Counted from the stretch's first letter, positions 8,552 to 18,745 are shown. The stretch: DNA of 47,074 bases from Nanobdellota archaeon (GCA_018829185.1 JAHJUI010000023.1:1-47074); one strand, 5' to 3'. Numbers and translations: made by a program. Notes: a model not told the origin generated them from the sequence alone.

Positions 8552-9646
8552 TTATTTTTTATTTAAAACATAGATATATCGATTAATTCTAGTTTTTCTT
8601 TCAGAATAACAAATAGGGGATTCAATTGGATCCATCTCAATTTTAAACCCATTTTCTCTTGCAATTTTTTCGAAATCAAATTTAACAGTTTTTCTCTCCT
8701 TTGTAATAAAACTAGGAACAATAATTACCATTCTCTTTTTAACAAAATCACTAACTCTATTAAAATAATCAGAATATAACATTTCTAATTCCTTAGCAAC
8801 TTTTTTAGCTTCTCCGAAAGAAGGTAAATCCTTCAAGAAAGGCCCTAGATAAGGTTCTGTAACAACAATATCAACTTTTTTCTTTAATATTTGATTAATT
8901 TTAGCAGAATCCCCCCTTATAACATTAAAATTATTTTTTAAATTATATTTATGTTTAATCCAATCTAAATTTTTCCTACTAGCATCCACAGACCATTTAT
9001 CAATATCCACACCCATTACATCTAAATTTTTAAGTAAAGCTTCCTGTAAAATAATTCCGGTACCACAAAAAGGATCTAATAAAGTTTCATTTTTCAATGG
9101 TTGTGCTAAATTAATCATAATTTTAGCTAACCTAATTGAAGTACTTTTCAAAAAATCATTAGCTGGCCTTTGATCTCTCTCCTTATATTTAGAAGGATCA
9201 AAAAAAGCAACTGTTTCTGCAATATATTTCTTATACAAAACAAACTCTAAATCTAAATTAACCAAGTCACTAGGTGTTAACTCCTTAGTTTTTCCTTTTT
9301 TCCTCATTGCTTTAAGTTTTTGTTCCTTGAATATTGATTTTATTTTTTTCTTCAAAGGTTCATCATCTGTTTTCCCATAAGAACTAACTCCATAACTGAT
9401 TTTGTCTTTACTTCCCAAATAATTATAATCAAAGTTACCCAAATTCTCAGAAACAACTTTCGCAATCTTAACAGTCCCCCCCAAATCAGAGATTATTTTT
9501 TTAGAATCTATTTCATCTAATTCAATTAAAGCAACATATTTATCTGATTCTATAATATTATACTTAATCTCTTTAGATTTAAAATAGCTAACTAATTCTA
9601 AAACACTTAATTCTGGATCTCTTCCTAAAACAAAAACATATTTCAT
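8552..9646 (-). CDS. tRNA (guanine-10-N2) dimethyltransferase, Trm11/Trm-G10 type
   Basis: THUMP-like N-terminus, LLDPFCGTGIILQEALL, VTEPYLGP motif. Confidence 0.82.
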   Translation of the reverse strand: MKYVFVLGRDPELSVLELVSYFKSKEIKYNIIESDKYVALIELDEIDSKKIISDLGGTVKIAKVVSENLGNFDYNYLGSKDKISYGVSSYGKTDDEPLKKKIKSIFKEQKLKAMRKKGKTKELTPSDLVNLDLEFVLYKKYIAETVAFFDPSKYKERDQRPANDFLKSTSIRLAKIMINLAQPLKNETLLDPFCGTGIILQEALLKNLDVMGVDIDKWSVDASRKNLDWIKHKYNLKNNFNVIRGDSAKINQILKKKVDIVVTEPYLGPFLKDLPSFGEAKKVAKELEMLYSDYFNRVSDFVKKRMVIIVPSFITKERKTVKFDFEKIARENGFKIEMDPIESPICYSERKTRINRYIYVLNKK

Positions 9647-10518
9647 CTTATTTGTCTAAAAACTATTTGTCCCCCCATATTTGTCTCCATATGTTTTTCA
9701 GCTTTCTTAGTTAACTTTCCTTTTGTTAAAAATAAAACTGGCAACTTTCTCTGTTGGCCTTCACTTAAAGCTAAACTTAAATCTGCATCATTTATTGTCT
9801 TCTTATTCTTTGCTTTAACATAATATTTCAAAATCCCTGCATTAGATGGAACACCCACAATCAAATTAATCTCTCTTCCTTTCCTAATAATTTCGCTAGC
9901 AATCAAATGTATACTCTTGCCGCTCAAATACCCTTTTAGTTCCTCTAAAAACTTACTGGTATCTTGTTGAACTTTTTTTGGTTTCTCAACTTTTTCTTCT
10001 TTCAAGGCTTCTTCAGGTGCTACTTCAATCTTTTTCACTGGTTCAATTTTTTCTTTTAGTTTTTCTTGCTTAACTTTCATTAAATTCATTAAATAAGGTT
10101 TAACCTGCTCATTACTCAATAAATACCATTTCCAAAAAACTTCTGTATCCCCCCCAAGTTTAACTTGTATTGGATGAGCAAAATCTTTTATTGCCCTTAA
10201 AGCAACCCTCTGCCACGGCTCAGCAGTTTTATCTCTAACAATTTTATTCTCTTTAATTAAATTATAAGCATCCTTTTCTCTGCCAAACAAACAATTCTCT
10301 AAACTTTGTAACTTAGATTCTTGCCCAGGAGCATAATAAAAAGGAGAACTTCCCCTCTTAACCGTTGTAAGAAAAATCTTCTTATTAGCCACTAATTCGG
10401 ACATTAAAGCCCCGGCAAACAAAATATTGCTTCCTATTTGTTTAGAAATATGAACTGGTAAAACCGGCCCTTCTTTCCTTACAAAATCAAATATTTTTTG
10501 TTTGTCCCCATTAACCAT
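9643..10518 (-). CDS. Winged-helix protein with C-terminal alpha/beta domain, conserved archaeal
   Basis: N-terminal HTH-like GPVLPVHISKQIGSNILFAGALMSELVANKKIFLT. Confidence 0.5.
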   Translation of the reverse strand: MVNGDKQKIFDFVRKEGPVLPVHISKQIGSNILFAGALMSELVANKKIFLTTVKRGSSPFYYAPGQESKLQSLENCLFGREKDAYNLIKENKIVRDKTAEPWQRVALRAIKDFAHPIQVKLGGDTEVFWKWYLLSNEQVKPYLMNLMKVKQEKLKEKIEPVKKIEVAPEEALKEEKVEKPKKVQQDTSKFLEELKGYLSGKSIHLIASEIIRKGREINLIVGVPSNAGILKYYVKAKNKKTINDADLSLALSEGQQRKLPVLFLTKGKLTKKAEKHMETNMGGQIVFRQIR

Positions 10519-10551
10519 TAAAAAGAATGAATTAAGATGTGTTTAAAAAGC

Positions 10552-11085
10552 TTATGGCCGGACCCACTTTACTTCATAATAAGTAACATCATTTTCTTCA
10601 TCAACGATTCCAATCAATAAATTTTTCTTAGTTGAGTGTGCAACTCTGTTTTTAGCTGAAAATTCGTGCCAAGTTAAGCTAGCACCTTCATGAATAGCAT
10701 ATAAAATCCACTTAGCATGGTCTTCCCCCGGTTTAATTCCCCTATCATATACCCTAAAATCTGCTCCAAATTTCAAAGCTGTTTTGACAATATACCCTCT
10801 TTCCCTCATATCCTTAAAAACACAATATCTAATCCATAAATTAGACTCAAATTTCTTAAGTTTCTTTAAAAATTTATCAAAACTGATCGGTTTATATTTT
10901 CCATCTAAAACTTCCATCTTATCTTGTTCTAACAAAAACAGTGCTTCAACAAAACTATACTGAATATCTTCTTTTTTGTAAAGTTCCCCAAATCTACTTT
11001 TATCATATAAGGCTTTTGCAAAAAAATCGGCTTTCGCTACAACTCTCTCCCCAGAAAATAAAGCTTGTATCTTTTCACTTTTCAT
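10552..11085 (-). CDS. endA: tRNA-splicing endonuclease EndA
   Basis: Catalytic domain YDRGIKPGEDHAKWILYAIHEG; start trimmed from the track's 11178 to internal MKSEKIQ at 11085. Confidence 0.9.
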   Translation of the reverse strand: MKSEKIQALFSGERVVAKADFFAKALYDKSRFGELYKKEDIQYSFVEALFLLEQDKMEVLDGKYKPISFDKFLKKLKKFESNLWIRYCVFKDMRERGYIVKTALKFGADFRVYDRGIKPGEDHAKWILYAIHEGASLTWHEFSAKNRVAHSTKKNLLIGIVDEENDVTYYEVKWVRP

Positions 11086-11137
11086 TATAACAAAAAGATA
11101 CCAAAAACTATTTAAAAAGCTTTCTCTAAACAAAATT

Positions 11138-12028
11138 ATGAAAATAGTATTCCTGGGAACTTCTGCAATGGTCCCCACAAGAGAAAGAAATTTAATGGGA
11201 CTTTTAATTAATTACAAGAACGAAAATATCCTAATCGACTGCGGAGAAGGTACTCAACGCCAAATGAAGCTTGTAAAAATCTCTCCTACAAAAATAACAA
11301 AGATACTTTTAACCCATTTACATGGAGATCATATATTCGGCCTACCAGGGTTATTACAAACCATGGCATCTTCAGGTTATAATAAGACTTTAGAAATCTA
11401 TGGCCCAATTGGAACAAAGAAATATCTATCATTCATAATAAACAATTACATAAATGAAGATAAAATATCAATAAAAGTAAAAGAAATTTCAGGTGGAACA
11501 TTCTTCAAGGGAAAAGAGTTCTCTTTAATAGCTGAAAAATTAAAACATAGAATTGCTTGCTTAGGATATTCTTTTATAGAAAATAATAAAATAAAAATAA
11601 ATACAAAATACACTAAAAAATTCGGGTTAACTAAACATCCTTTGCTTGGAAATCTACAGAAAGGCAAAGACATAACTTACAATGGTAAAAAAATAACAGC
11701 AAATCTAGCAACAACTGTAAAAAAAGGTAAAAAAATAACAGTTATTCTTGATACCGAAACAACAAACAATATAATTAAATTTGCAAAAGACTCAGATATT
11801 TTAGTTTGTGAAGCAACTTATTTAAACAACCTAAAAGATCATGCGAAACTATACAAACATCTTACTGCAAAACAAGCAGCAGAAATAGCAAAGAAATCTA
11901 AATCAAAAAAGTTAATCTTAACACATTTTAGTCAAAGATATAAATTAGTTAAAGATTTAGAAGAAGAAGCAAAGAAAACTTTCAAAAATACACATATGTC
12001 AAAAGATTTAGCTGCATTTTCTTTTTAA
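11138..12028 (+). CDS. rnz: Ribonuclease Z
   Basis: FLGTSAMVPTRERN, ILLTHLHGDHIFGLPGLL, LILTHFSQRY. Confidence 0.93.
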   Translation: MKIVFLGTSAMVPTRERNLMGLLINYKNENILIDCGEGTQRQMKLVKISPTKITKILLTHLHGDHIFGLPGLLQTMASSGYNKTLEIYGPIGTKKYLSFIINNYINEDKISIKVKEISGGTFFKGKEFSLIAEKLKHRIACLGYSFIENNKIKINTKYTKKFGLTKHPLLGNLQKGKDITYNGKKITANLATTVKKGKKITVILDTETTNNIIKFAKDSDILVCEATYLNNLKDHAKLYKHLTAKQAAEIAKKSKSKKLILTHFSQRYKLVKDLEEEAKKTFKNTHMSKDLAAFSF

Positions 12029-12043
12029 AGTTAGGAAATTAAT

Positions 12044-12508
12044 ATGAAATTAACTTTCAAAAAAATAGAAAAAGAGGATTTAAAATTTCTAAACGAGATT
12101 AGAGAAAAAAAGCTTGATGAGATTCATTTAGGGCGAATCAAAAAACAAAATAAAGATCAAGCAAATTATATCATGGCTTTTTTTAAAAAAGAGCCAGTTA
12201 GTCATGTATTCATAGATTACAAAAGCAAATATTCTTGGCATAAATTTCCGGCAATAGAAGACCTATATGTTAAAAAATCTAAAAGAAATAAAGGAATAGC
12301 CCAGGAAACTATGAATTATGCAGAAAAACAAATAAAACAAAAAGGTTTCAAAGAAGCTTGCTTAGATGTAGAAACACATGAACATTGGATAAAAAAATTC
12401 TACGAAAAATTAGGTTATTCAAAAGTAAGCGGGCCCCATAACTTAAGATACAAATTAGGTGATAAGGAAATAACCGAAATAGTTTTTCATTTAAAGAAGA
12501 AATTATAA
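12044..12508 (+). CDS. GNAT-family N-acetyltransferase
   Basis: IEDLYVKKSKRNKGIAQETMNYAEKQIKQKGFKEACLDVE...KFYEKLGYSKV. Confidence 0.85.
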   Translation: MKLTFKKIEKEDLKFLNEIREKKLDEIHLGRIKKQNKDQANYIMAFFKKEPVSHVFIDYKSKYSWHKFPAIEDLYVKKSKRNKGIAQETMNYAEKQIKQKGFKEACLDVETHEHWIKKFYEKLGYSKVSGPHNLRYKLGDKEITEIVFHLKKKL

Positions 12509-13414
12509 CTATATCTTTTTTCTAGAATAAATATTAAAGATAAATATATCTCCTAACAATCCTAAAAAAATACTTATCAAATTCTTAAGTAAATTCAAAA
12601 TAAACAAACTAGTAACTGTTCCTGCAACTAAAAAGACTAATTGAGATACCCCAAAGGTTAAAGTAGATAAAACTAAACTTATCAAAAAAATTGCAATAAA
12701 CAAAAACAACCAAACCAATATAACAAAAACAGGATGTTGCTTAAAATAATAAAAAGCATCTTTTATTGAAGACCAAGCAGAAAGATTATCCAAAAACATT
12801 ACAGCATACCTAAAAAAGAATATAACTTTCACTAAAAATACAGAAATGGAAATAGCGAAAACCATAAACAAAAATCCAGCAGTATTCACATCAAGGAACA
12901 ATAAAGTAATTATGGATAAGAAAACTGCTAAAAATAACATTAAAACATAAACCAAAAAATTCATTTTTATAACATTGATAAACTTTTTAGGATCTAAAGC
13001 GACCATCAAAAGCTCTTTCTTAAAATTAGTAATTTTCTTTCCTTCAATCGTTCTTTTAATCATATTATATTTTATTGTAAGTAAACCTGCCCCAATAAAA
13101 AATCTTGCTACAAAAAAAGCTGCCAAGGAAATTAAAAAGGACGCAAAATCTGTTTTTCCTAAAAATTTCAATAGAATATTCTTAAAAGTTTCTACCCCTT
13201 CATCTGTTTGGAATAAAACAGAAGGGTCAACAAGTCCTCCAGGCATTAATCCATTAAACCATAAGAAAACTATTGATAAAATAAGGGTTACAAATAATAA
13301 AATTAAATCAGGAACCAAAATAAGTAAATTTCCTTTTAACTTTCTATATGAATCATTAATTATTTTAAAATATCTTTGATATTCGAAATGTTTCTTGTTG
13401 ATAAAGTGTGTCAC
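12509..13414 (-). CDS. Multi-pass membrane protein
   Basis: 301 aa with about six hydrophobic segments. Confidence 0.7.
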   Translation of the reverse strand: MTHFINKKHFEYQRYFKIINDSYRKLKGNLLILVPDLILLFVTLILSIVFLWFNGLMPGGLVDPSVLFQTDEGVETFKNILLKFLGKTDFASFLISLAAFFVARFFIGAGLLTIKYNMIKRTIEGKKITNFKKELLMVALDPKKFINVIKMNFLVYVLMLFLAVFLSIITLLFLDVNTAGFLFMVFAISISVFLVKVIFFFRYAVMFLDNLSAWSSIKDAFYYFKQHPVFVILVWLFLFIAIFLISLVLSTLTFGVSQLVFLVAGTVTSLFILNLLKNLISIFLGLLGDIFIFNIYSRKKI

Positions 13415-13439
13415 TTTTAAAAATATGGAATATCAAGCA

Positions 13440-14411
13440 TTAAAAAGACTTTCTATTTGTAGCCTTTTTCAAAACAATAGTCGCATAACTCCCCTTAGGT
13501 AAATAAAATTTAACTTTTGCTTCCCTTTTTTCTTTATCATAACCAACAGAATCCCAATTCACACCAATAAAGGCTTTCCTTGAAATTCCTTCTGTAACTA
13601 ATTCTGGTATTTCCCTAATTAAAAAATCAACTTTTCCTATCCCTTCCTTTTTCATAACTTCATTATATTCCTTCTCAATTTCTTTATCTTTAAATTTAGT
13701 ATTAAAATTTATCAAAGGCAAATCAATGTTCTTTATTCTTTCATGTAAAAAAACAAAATTTCCATGACTATATTTAACTTTAAAATGTTTAAATTGTTCT
13801 AAATGTTTGCTTAAAACTAAATTCCACAACCAACTTTGATAACTATGTAAATAAAATTGTAATCTCCTAATTCCTAATTTCCTTAATGTACCAATATAAT
13901 CATTTTTTTCAACCTTTAATTCTAATTTTTTACACATTTCTTTAAACTGTCTTTTGACAATCATCTTACCAATCTCTATATTATTCTTAGAAAACCTTTG
14001 TTCATCAAAATAATTAGCAACAAACTCAATTTTTCCAATTCCATCAATATCCTTAACAACGATTTCAAAATCATTTCCTTCTAAACTCCCTAAACTAATA
14101 GGTTCAAATCCATATCCTAAAAAAGTTAACCAAATATCTTTAACTCTAATCCAATCAACCCTATCTTCTGTAACATTAAACATAGAGATATGTTGCTCTG
14201 TAACTGCATTTTTATCTTTGTTTCCCGCATAGCCAAAGCTCTTAAACGGTATTCTCAGTCTCCTAGAAAGCTCTTCTATGGCATTCAAAGTATTCCAATT
14301 ACGCTTTTTCATTAAAAAATAAGCATATTTACCATTTCCCCCCTTTAGCTTTAATATTTCTTTAACTACAAAATCCTCTGGATTTTCTTTAATTATCATG
14401 AAATTAAACAA
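13440..14411 (-). CDS. truD: tRNA pseudouridine synthase TruD
   Basis: ENPEDFVVKEI, FKSFGYAGNKDKNAVTEQ, QSWLWNLVLS. Confidence 0.9.
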   Translation of the reverse strand: MFNFMIIKENPEDFVVKEILKLKGGNGKYAYFLMKKRNWNTLNAIEELSRRLRIPFKSFGYAGNKDKNAVTEQHISMFNVTEDRVDWIRVKDIWLTFLGYGFEPISLGSLEGNDFEIVVKDIDGIGKIEFVANYFDEQRFSKNNIEIGKMIVKRQFKEMCKKLELKVEKNDYIGTLRKLGIRRLQFYLHSYQSWLWNLVLSKHLEQFKHFKVKYSHGNFVFLHERIKNIDLPLINFNTKFKDKEIEKEYNEVMKKEGIGKVDFLIREIPELVTEGISRKAFIGVNWDSVGYDKEKREAKVKFYLPKGSYATIVLKKATNRKSF

Positions 14412-14449
14412 ACGAAAAGTAATTTAAAGCTTTTCAAATACACAAATTC

Positions 14450-15076
14450 ATGGCAGAAACAGATATTATGATAACTTTCGAAACATTATACGATTTACTA
14501 CGTAGAGAAAAAACCAGGCAAGAAATACAGAAATTAGATGAAAATTTCTATAAAGATTTAGCCAAATATATAAGTGAGAAAAAAGACATTTTAGAATCCC
14601 AAAAACAAAAGGAATCTGTTTTTACTCAACAAGAAATCAAAAAAACCCAAAATCAGATAGATAGTATTTTAAAAATAATAAGAGAGTTATATGAAATCAG
14701 AGAAAATAAGATAATTCAAGTAGCTTTAATCAATTCTAGAACCAAATCTGAAAATGAAACAGTAACTAATTTAGTTCCGGAAGAAGAAGATTTCTATAAA
14801 CTAGTAATTCAAGGTTTAAACCAGTTTAGAAGCAATATTTTACATTCTGTACAAAATTCCAATCCACCAACGATAATTAAAAAAGAAGAACCGAAAGACA
14901 TAAAAAGGGATGAAAAGCCTCAAAATATCAAGTTCATAAGGTTTATAGAAACGGTTCCAAAATTCGTGGGGTCAGATCTTCAAGTCTATGGGCCTTTTGA
15001 AAAAGAAGATGTTGCAAATTTACCAATAAATGTTGTAACTTTACTAATCAAAAATAATAGAGCTGAAGAAATATGA
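14450..15076 (+). CDS. GINS complex subunit
   Basis: N-terminal helical A-domain, C-terminal VPKFVGSDLQVYGPFEKEDVANLPINVVTLLIKNNRAEEI B-domain; followed by L44e as in many archaea. Confidence 0.85.
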   Translation: MAETDIMITFETLYDLLRREKTRQEIQKLDENFYKDLAKYISEKKDILESQKQKESVFTQQEIKKTQNQIDSILKIIRELYEIRENKIIQVALINSRTKSENETVTNLVPEEEDFYKLVIQGLNQFRSNILHSVQNSNPPTIIKKEEPKDIKRDEKPQNIKFIRFIETVPKFVGSDLQVYGPFEKEDVANLPINVVTLLIKNNRAEEI

Positions 15077-15381
15077 AATCACCAAAAATCAAGAAAACAT
15101 ACTGCCCAAAATGTAAGAAACACACTGAACATAAAGTAGCTCAAGCTAAAACAGGCGGTAAAAGGGGTTCATTAAAAAAAGGTTCTATTCAAAGACTTGA
15201 AAAAAGAGGCGGTGGAAGGGCCGGAATAGGCAACAAAGGAAAATATTCAAGACCTTCTGGACTAGGAAAAAGATATGGTAGAAAAGCAAGTAAAAAAACC
15301 AGTTTAGTTTTAACTTGTAAAGAATGTAAAAAATCAACAATTAGTGCAACAAAAAGGAGTAAAAAATTAGAATTACAATGA
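15073..15381 (+). CDS. rpl44e: 50S ribosomal protein L44e
   Basis: KKTYCPKCKKHTEHKV...TCKECKKSTI. Confidence 0.95.
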   Translation: MKSPKIKKTYCPKCKKHTEHKVAQAKTGGKRGSLKKGSIQRLEKRGGGRAGIGNKGKYSRPSGLGKRYGRKASKKTSLVLTCKECKKSTISATKRSKKLELQ

Positions 15382-15563
15382 AAGCTACAAAAGAACCAAA
15401 AACAAAATTTATTAAAGTACGTTGCAATAAATGCAAAAACGAACAAATTATATTCAGCAAACCATCAAATAAAATCACTTGTTTAGTTTGTGGAGATATT
15501 TTAGCAGAATCCACTGGTGGAAAAGCTAAAGTAAAAGCAAGAATCTTAGAATTTTTAGAATAA
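15378..15563 (+). CDS. rps27e: 30S ribosomal protein S27e
   Basis: FIKVRCNKCKNEQIIFSKPSNKITCLVCGDILAESTGGKAKV. Confidence 0.95.
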   Translation: MKATKEPKTKFIKVRCNKCKNEQIIFSKPSNKITCLVCGDILAESTGGKAKVKARILEFLE

Positions 15564-15564
15564 A

Positions 15565-16341
15565 ATGTTCTATAAGAAAAAAGGCTACCCCGAATCAGGG
15601 GAAATAGTAATTTGCACAGTCAAGAAGGTTCTACCTCATTCTATTTTTTGTTATATAGATGAATATGAAGGTAAAGAAGGCATGATTCACATCTCTGAAG
15701 TTTCCCCGGGAAGAATTAGAAACATCAGAGATTATGTAAAAGAAGGGAAAAAAGTAATCTGCAAGGTCCTAAAAATAGATTTAGATAAAGGACATATTGA
15801 TCTTTCTTTAAGAAGAGTTAATCAAGCTCAAAAAATAAATAAAAATCAGTCATATAAACAAGAACAAAAAGCAGAAAAATTATTAGAACTAGTTGGGAAA
15901 AATTTAAAGAAAACTTTAGGTGATATGTATAAAGAAATCGGTCATAAACTTATAGAAGATTATGATTCTCTTTACGAATCTTTCCAAGAAATAGTTGCAA
16001 ATCCAGATTTAATAAAAGAATTAAAATTAGATAAAAAATTAGAAAAAGAATTACTAGAAACGGTATTAGATAAAATAAAAGCACCTGAATACAAAATAAC
16101 TGCAATTATTAAATTAGAATTACATACTCCAGATGCAATAGAAACAATAAAAAAATTATTCTCGAAAATAGAAAAAGAAGGCATAGAAGTATTCTATATT
16201 TCTGCACCAAAATACAAAATAGAAATAATTGCAGAAGATTACCAAACTGCAGAAGAAGAGCTTGAAGAAATACAAGAGTTTTTAGAAAAAGAAGTTAAAA
16301 AATTAAAAGGAATTATAGAATTCAAAAGAAAAAATGACTAA
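15565..16341 (+). CDS. Translation initiation factor aIF2 subunit alpha
   Basis: KKGYPESGEIVICTVKKVLPHSIFCYIDEYEGKEGMIHISEVSPGRIRNIRDYVKEGKKVICKVL. Confidence 0.95.
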   Translation: MFYKKKGYPESGEIVICTVKKVLPHSIFCYIDEYEGKEGMIHISEVSPGRIRNIRDYVKEGKKVICKVLKIDLDKGHIDLSLRRVNQAQKINKNQSYKQEQKAEKLLELVGKNLKKTLGDMYKEIGHKLIEDYDSLYESFQEIVANPDLIKELKLDKKLEKELLETVLDKIKAPEYKITAIIKLELHTPDAIETIKKLFSKIEKEGIEVFYISAPKYKIEIIAEDYQTAEEELEEIQEFLEKEVKKLKGIIEFKRKND

Positions 16342-16504
16342 AGAAATTCTCTTTTGTAAAAAATGTCATATTTATACATTAGAAAAAGCTTGCCCTAAAT
16401 GTAATGAAAAAACTATTTCTCCAAAACCAGGAAAGTATTCTCCAATAGATAAATATGGAGCCTATAGGCGCATTCACAAAAAGCAAATTCTGAAAATTAC
16501 ATAA
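16334..16504 (+). CDS. nop10: Nop10, H/ACA RNP component
   Basis: Manual translation MTKEILFCKKCHIYTLEKACPKCNEKTISPKPGKYSPIDKYGAYRRIHKKQILKIT; overlaps the end of aIF2-alpha. Not in the ORF track. Confidence 0.92.
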   Translation: MTKEILFCKKCHIYTLEKACPKCNEKTISPKPGKYSPIDKYGAYRRIHKKQILKIT

Positions 16505-16527
16505 ATCAAACGGCATTTTTCTCCATT

Positions 16528-16556
16528 GTGACAAGTACGCACATGAAGTTTATAAA
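16528..16556 (+). promoter_or_regulatory. Shared upstream element copy B: GTGACAAGT-N13-TTATAAA
   Basis: Same 9-mer and same 13-nt spacing to the TATA box as copies A and C. Confidence 0.75.
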
Positions 16557-16593
16557 TAACAAAAATCATGTAATTGAATGATTTAAAGAGGAA

Positions 16594-17832
16594 ATGGCAA
16601 ATATACAAAAAAAGATACACTGCTGGGATTTAAATATAAAAGTTACTGAAATAAAAAGCGATTTGGCTAAAGAGATTAATAGAAAGATAAAAAATAAATT
16701 CAAAACATTAAAAAACGGAGCAGAATTTTACTCCAATCAAATAAACAAATCAGAAGCTCATCTTAAAAATATATTATCTTGGATTTGTAAAGGAAAAACC
16801 AAACAATACAAATATCCGTACAAAAATCAACAAGCAGGCATTCCGATATTAGACATTATTACAATAGCAAATGATCTCGGCATTAACAAGCATAAAATTG
16901 AAAGGAATTTGATCTCAATTAGAAAATCTAATAGCCATATTAAAATATACTTTCCCAGATTTCCGATAAAAATCACACCAATAGCCTCCTGCCTATTACT
17001 TCATTACTATTGTGATGGAAGTCATGAAAACTGGTGCCAAAGCATAAAAAAACACCCATTGAATAGGCAAAGATATTTTCAGAGAATAGAAAATCTCTTA
17101 GGTGAAGTGCGAAATTGGAATTCAAAAAAACATCAAGAAATATATACTCCATTAATAATCTATAAAATCCTAGAAAAATTATTTGGTGTTGAAAAAAATA
17201 GTTTTACTAATATAAAGCTCCCAGAAAAATTTCTAAATCTAAAAAAAGAAATCCTAATTGGAGCTTTAGTAGCCATTATCTCTGATGAAGGACACATATG
17301 TAAAGAACATTACGAAATAAGAATTGCTCAAAAAAATAAGGAAACAATAGAATTCTTTCATGCAATATGTGAAAAATTAAGTTATGATATCTCACAAATT
17401 AAGAAAGAAAAAAGTGGGATTTATTCTTTTAAAATAAGATCTCTGGGGCTACTTAGATTCCATGTAGATTTAATAAATCTAAATAAAAAATATGATAATA
17501 TTTTAGATTTGGGGGATAAACAAAAGTTTTTTGAAAACAAAATAAAGATAATCAAAAACAAAATTGAAAAAGAAAACTTAAAACAGCCAAGGGGACATGG
17601 AGAAAAATTATTTAAAACTGACTTTGAAATTTTAAAGCACTTTAAAACTCCAATTACTAAAAGAGAACTCTCAAAAATAACCATACAATCAATAAATACA
17701 TTACACCATAGGAAAGGAAGACTCAAAAACTTTGGATTAATAAAAGTAATTGGTTGGAGAAATAAAGAATCAATATTAGAGATTACAAACAAGGGAAAAG
17801 AAGTTCTAGAAGAAAATTATAACAAGTACTAA
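16594..17832 (+). CDS. Divergent LAGLIDADG homing-endonuclease-like protein with C-terminal winged helix
   Basis: IASCLLLHYYCDGS and ILIGALVAIISDEGHI two-motif core; C-terminal FEILKHFKTPITKRELSKITIQSINTLHHRKGRLKNFGLIKVI. Confidence 0.65.
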   Translation: MANIQKKIHCWDLNIKVTEIKSDLAKEINRKIKNKFKTLKNGAEFYSNQINKSEAHLKNILSWICKGKTKQYKYPYKNQQAGIPILDIITIANDLGINKHKIERNLISIRKSNSHIKIYFPRFPIKITPIASCLLLHYYCDGSHENWCQSIKKHPLNRQRYFQRIENLLGEVRNWNSKKHQEIYTPLIIYKILEKLFGVEKNSFTNIKLPEKFLNLKKEILIGALVAIISDEGHICKEHYEIRIAQKNKETIEFFHAICEKLSYDISQIKKEKSGIYSFKIRSLGLLRFHVDLINLNKKYDNILDLGDKQKFFENKIKIIKNKIEKENLKQPRGHGEKLFKTDFEILKHFKTPITKRELSKITIQSINTLHHRKGRLKNFGLIKVIGWRNKESILEITNKGKEVLEENYNKY

Positions 17833-17857
17833 AAAAATTAACAAAAAAAGAAAAAAG

Positions 17858-18745
17858 TTATTCGGCCAGTGTGTCCGCGATGTCTTTGGCCGTTGAATAT
17901 CCGAGTGAATCTGTCATACCCGTTTCTTCTGCGATGTTTATTGCACGTTTTAGCCCAATTTCTCCATACATTGTTTCTGTAAAATAAGTTTGTATGTGGG
18001 GCTCGGCCATTATGTCATATTTTATTGCAAATTGTGCAGCATTCCTAATTTCGCCTTGTTCAATAAGCAAGTCAAACACCTGTATGTTCAGGCCTCTGTT
18101 GCTGGATCCGCATAGTTTTAGTTGCAAGCCAGTTCTATGGGCCTTTGCACTTCTTTTTAGTTGTTTTCCAACCATCTGATGTAACCCGTGTGTCTCTGCA
18201 ATGTCCATAACGCACTCTTCATTCCCAAAATAGGCTTCAAAGTAGGCCATGCTTTCTGCAACGTTTCTTATCCAGCTTTGGCTGTCTTCTTCGGAAATAT
18301 TTACACCATATTCTTTTGCAATGTCCAAATGCACTCTTCCCAAAGTCAGATTTTCTAATAAATACTCATCCAGGTGCGCTTTAAAGTTGGGTGCTCTTTT
18401 TATAACATCTTTTTCAAAAAGCCTTTGGTGCGAGTCTAGCCAAAATAGTGCAGCTTCTCTTTTTACGTCAGCTTCTGGAAGTCCATACTTTTTAAGTTCA
18501 TCTAAGGCATATTGGACAGCTCTTGCAGCATCCTCTTCTACTTTATCTCTGCCTATAAGTATGTTTTTATCCCAGTTATATTCACATTCATCTTCTAGAC
18601 TCATCTGTCCAACTCCAAGCATGACTTCACGGGCAAGGCCTAATACGCGGCCTGTTTGGCCTTTTCTGGCGTGGTAAGTCATCCTATCATCAAACGAAAG
18701 TTTTCTTAACATTAATATTTCCACTTCATCTGTTATTTTAACCAT
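17858..18745 (-). CDS. Alpha-helical protein of unknown function
   Basis: 295-aa ORF, Ala/Glu/His rich; visibly higher GC than its surroundings; strong SD (ggtaggag) upstream. Confidence 0.7.
   Translation of the reverse strand: MVKITDEVEILMLRKLSFDDRMTYHARKGQTGRVLGLAREVMLGVGQMSLEDECEYNWDKNILIGRDKVEEDAARAVQYALDELKKYGLPEADVKREAALFWLDSHQRLFEKDVIKRAPNFKAHLDEYLLENLTLGRVHLDIAKEYGVNISEEDSQSWIRNVAESMAYFEAYFGNEECVMDIAETHGLHQMVGKQLKRSAKAHRTGLQLKLCGSSNRGLNIQVFDLLIEQGEIRNAAQFAIKYDIMAEPHIQTYFTETMYGEIGLKRAINIAEETGMTDSLGYSTAKDIADTLAE

Noticed and set aside
17421-17792. Minus-strand 123-aa ORF
   Set aside because: Antisense shadow inside ORF 16594..17832, Phe/Leu-rich.
18249-18677. 142-aa plus-strand ORF in the track
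   Set aside because: Antisense to the GC-richer 295-aa ORF 17858..18745; Ser-rich low-complexity translation is typical of a shadow ORF.
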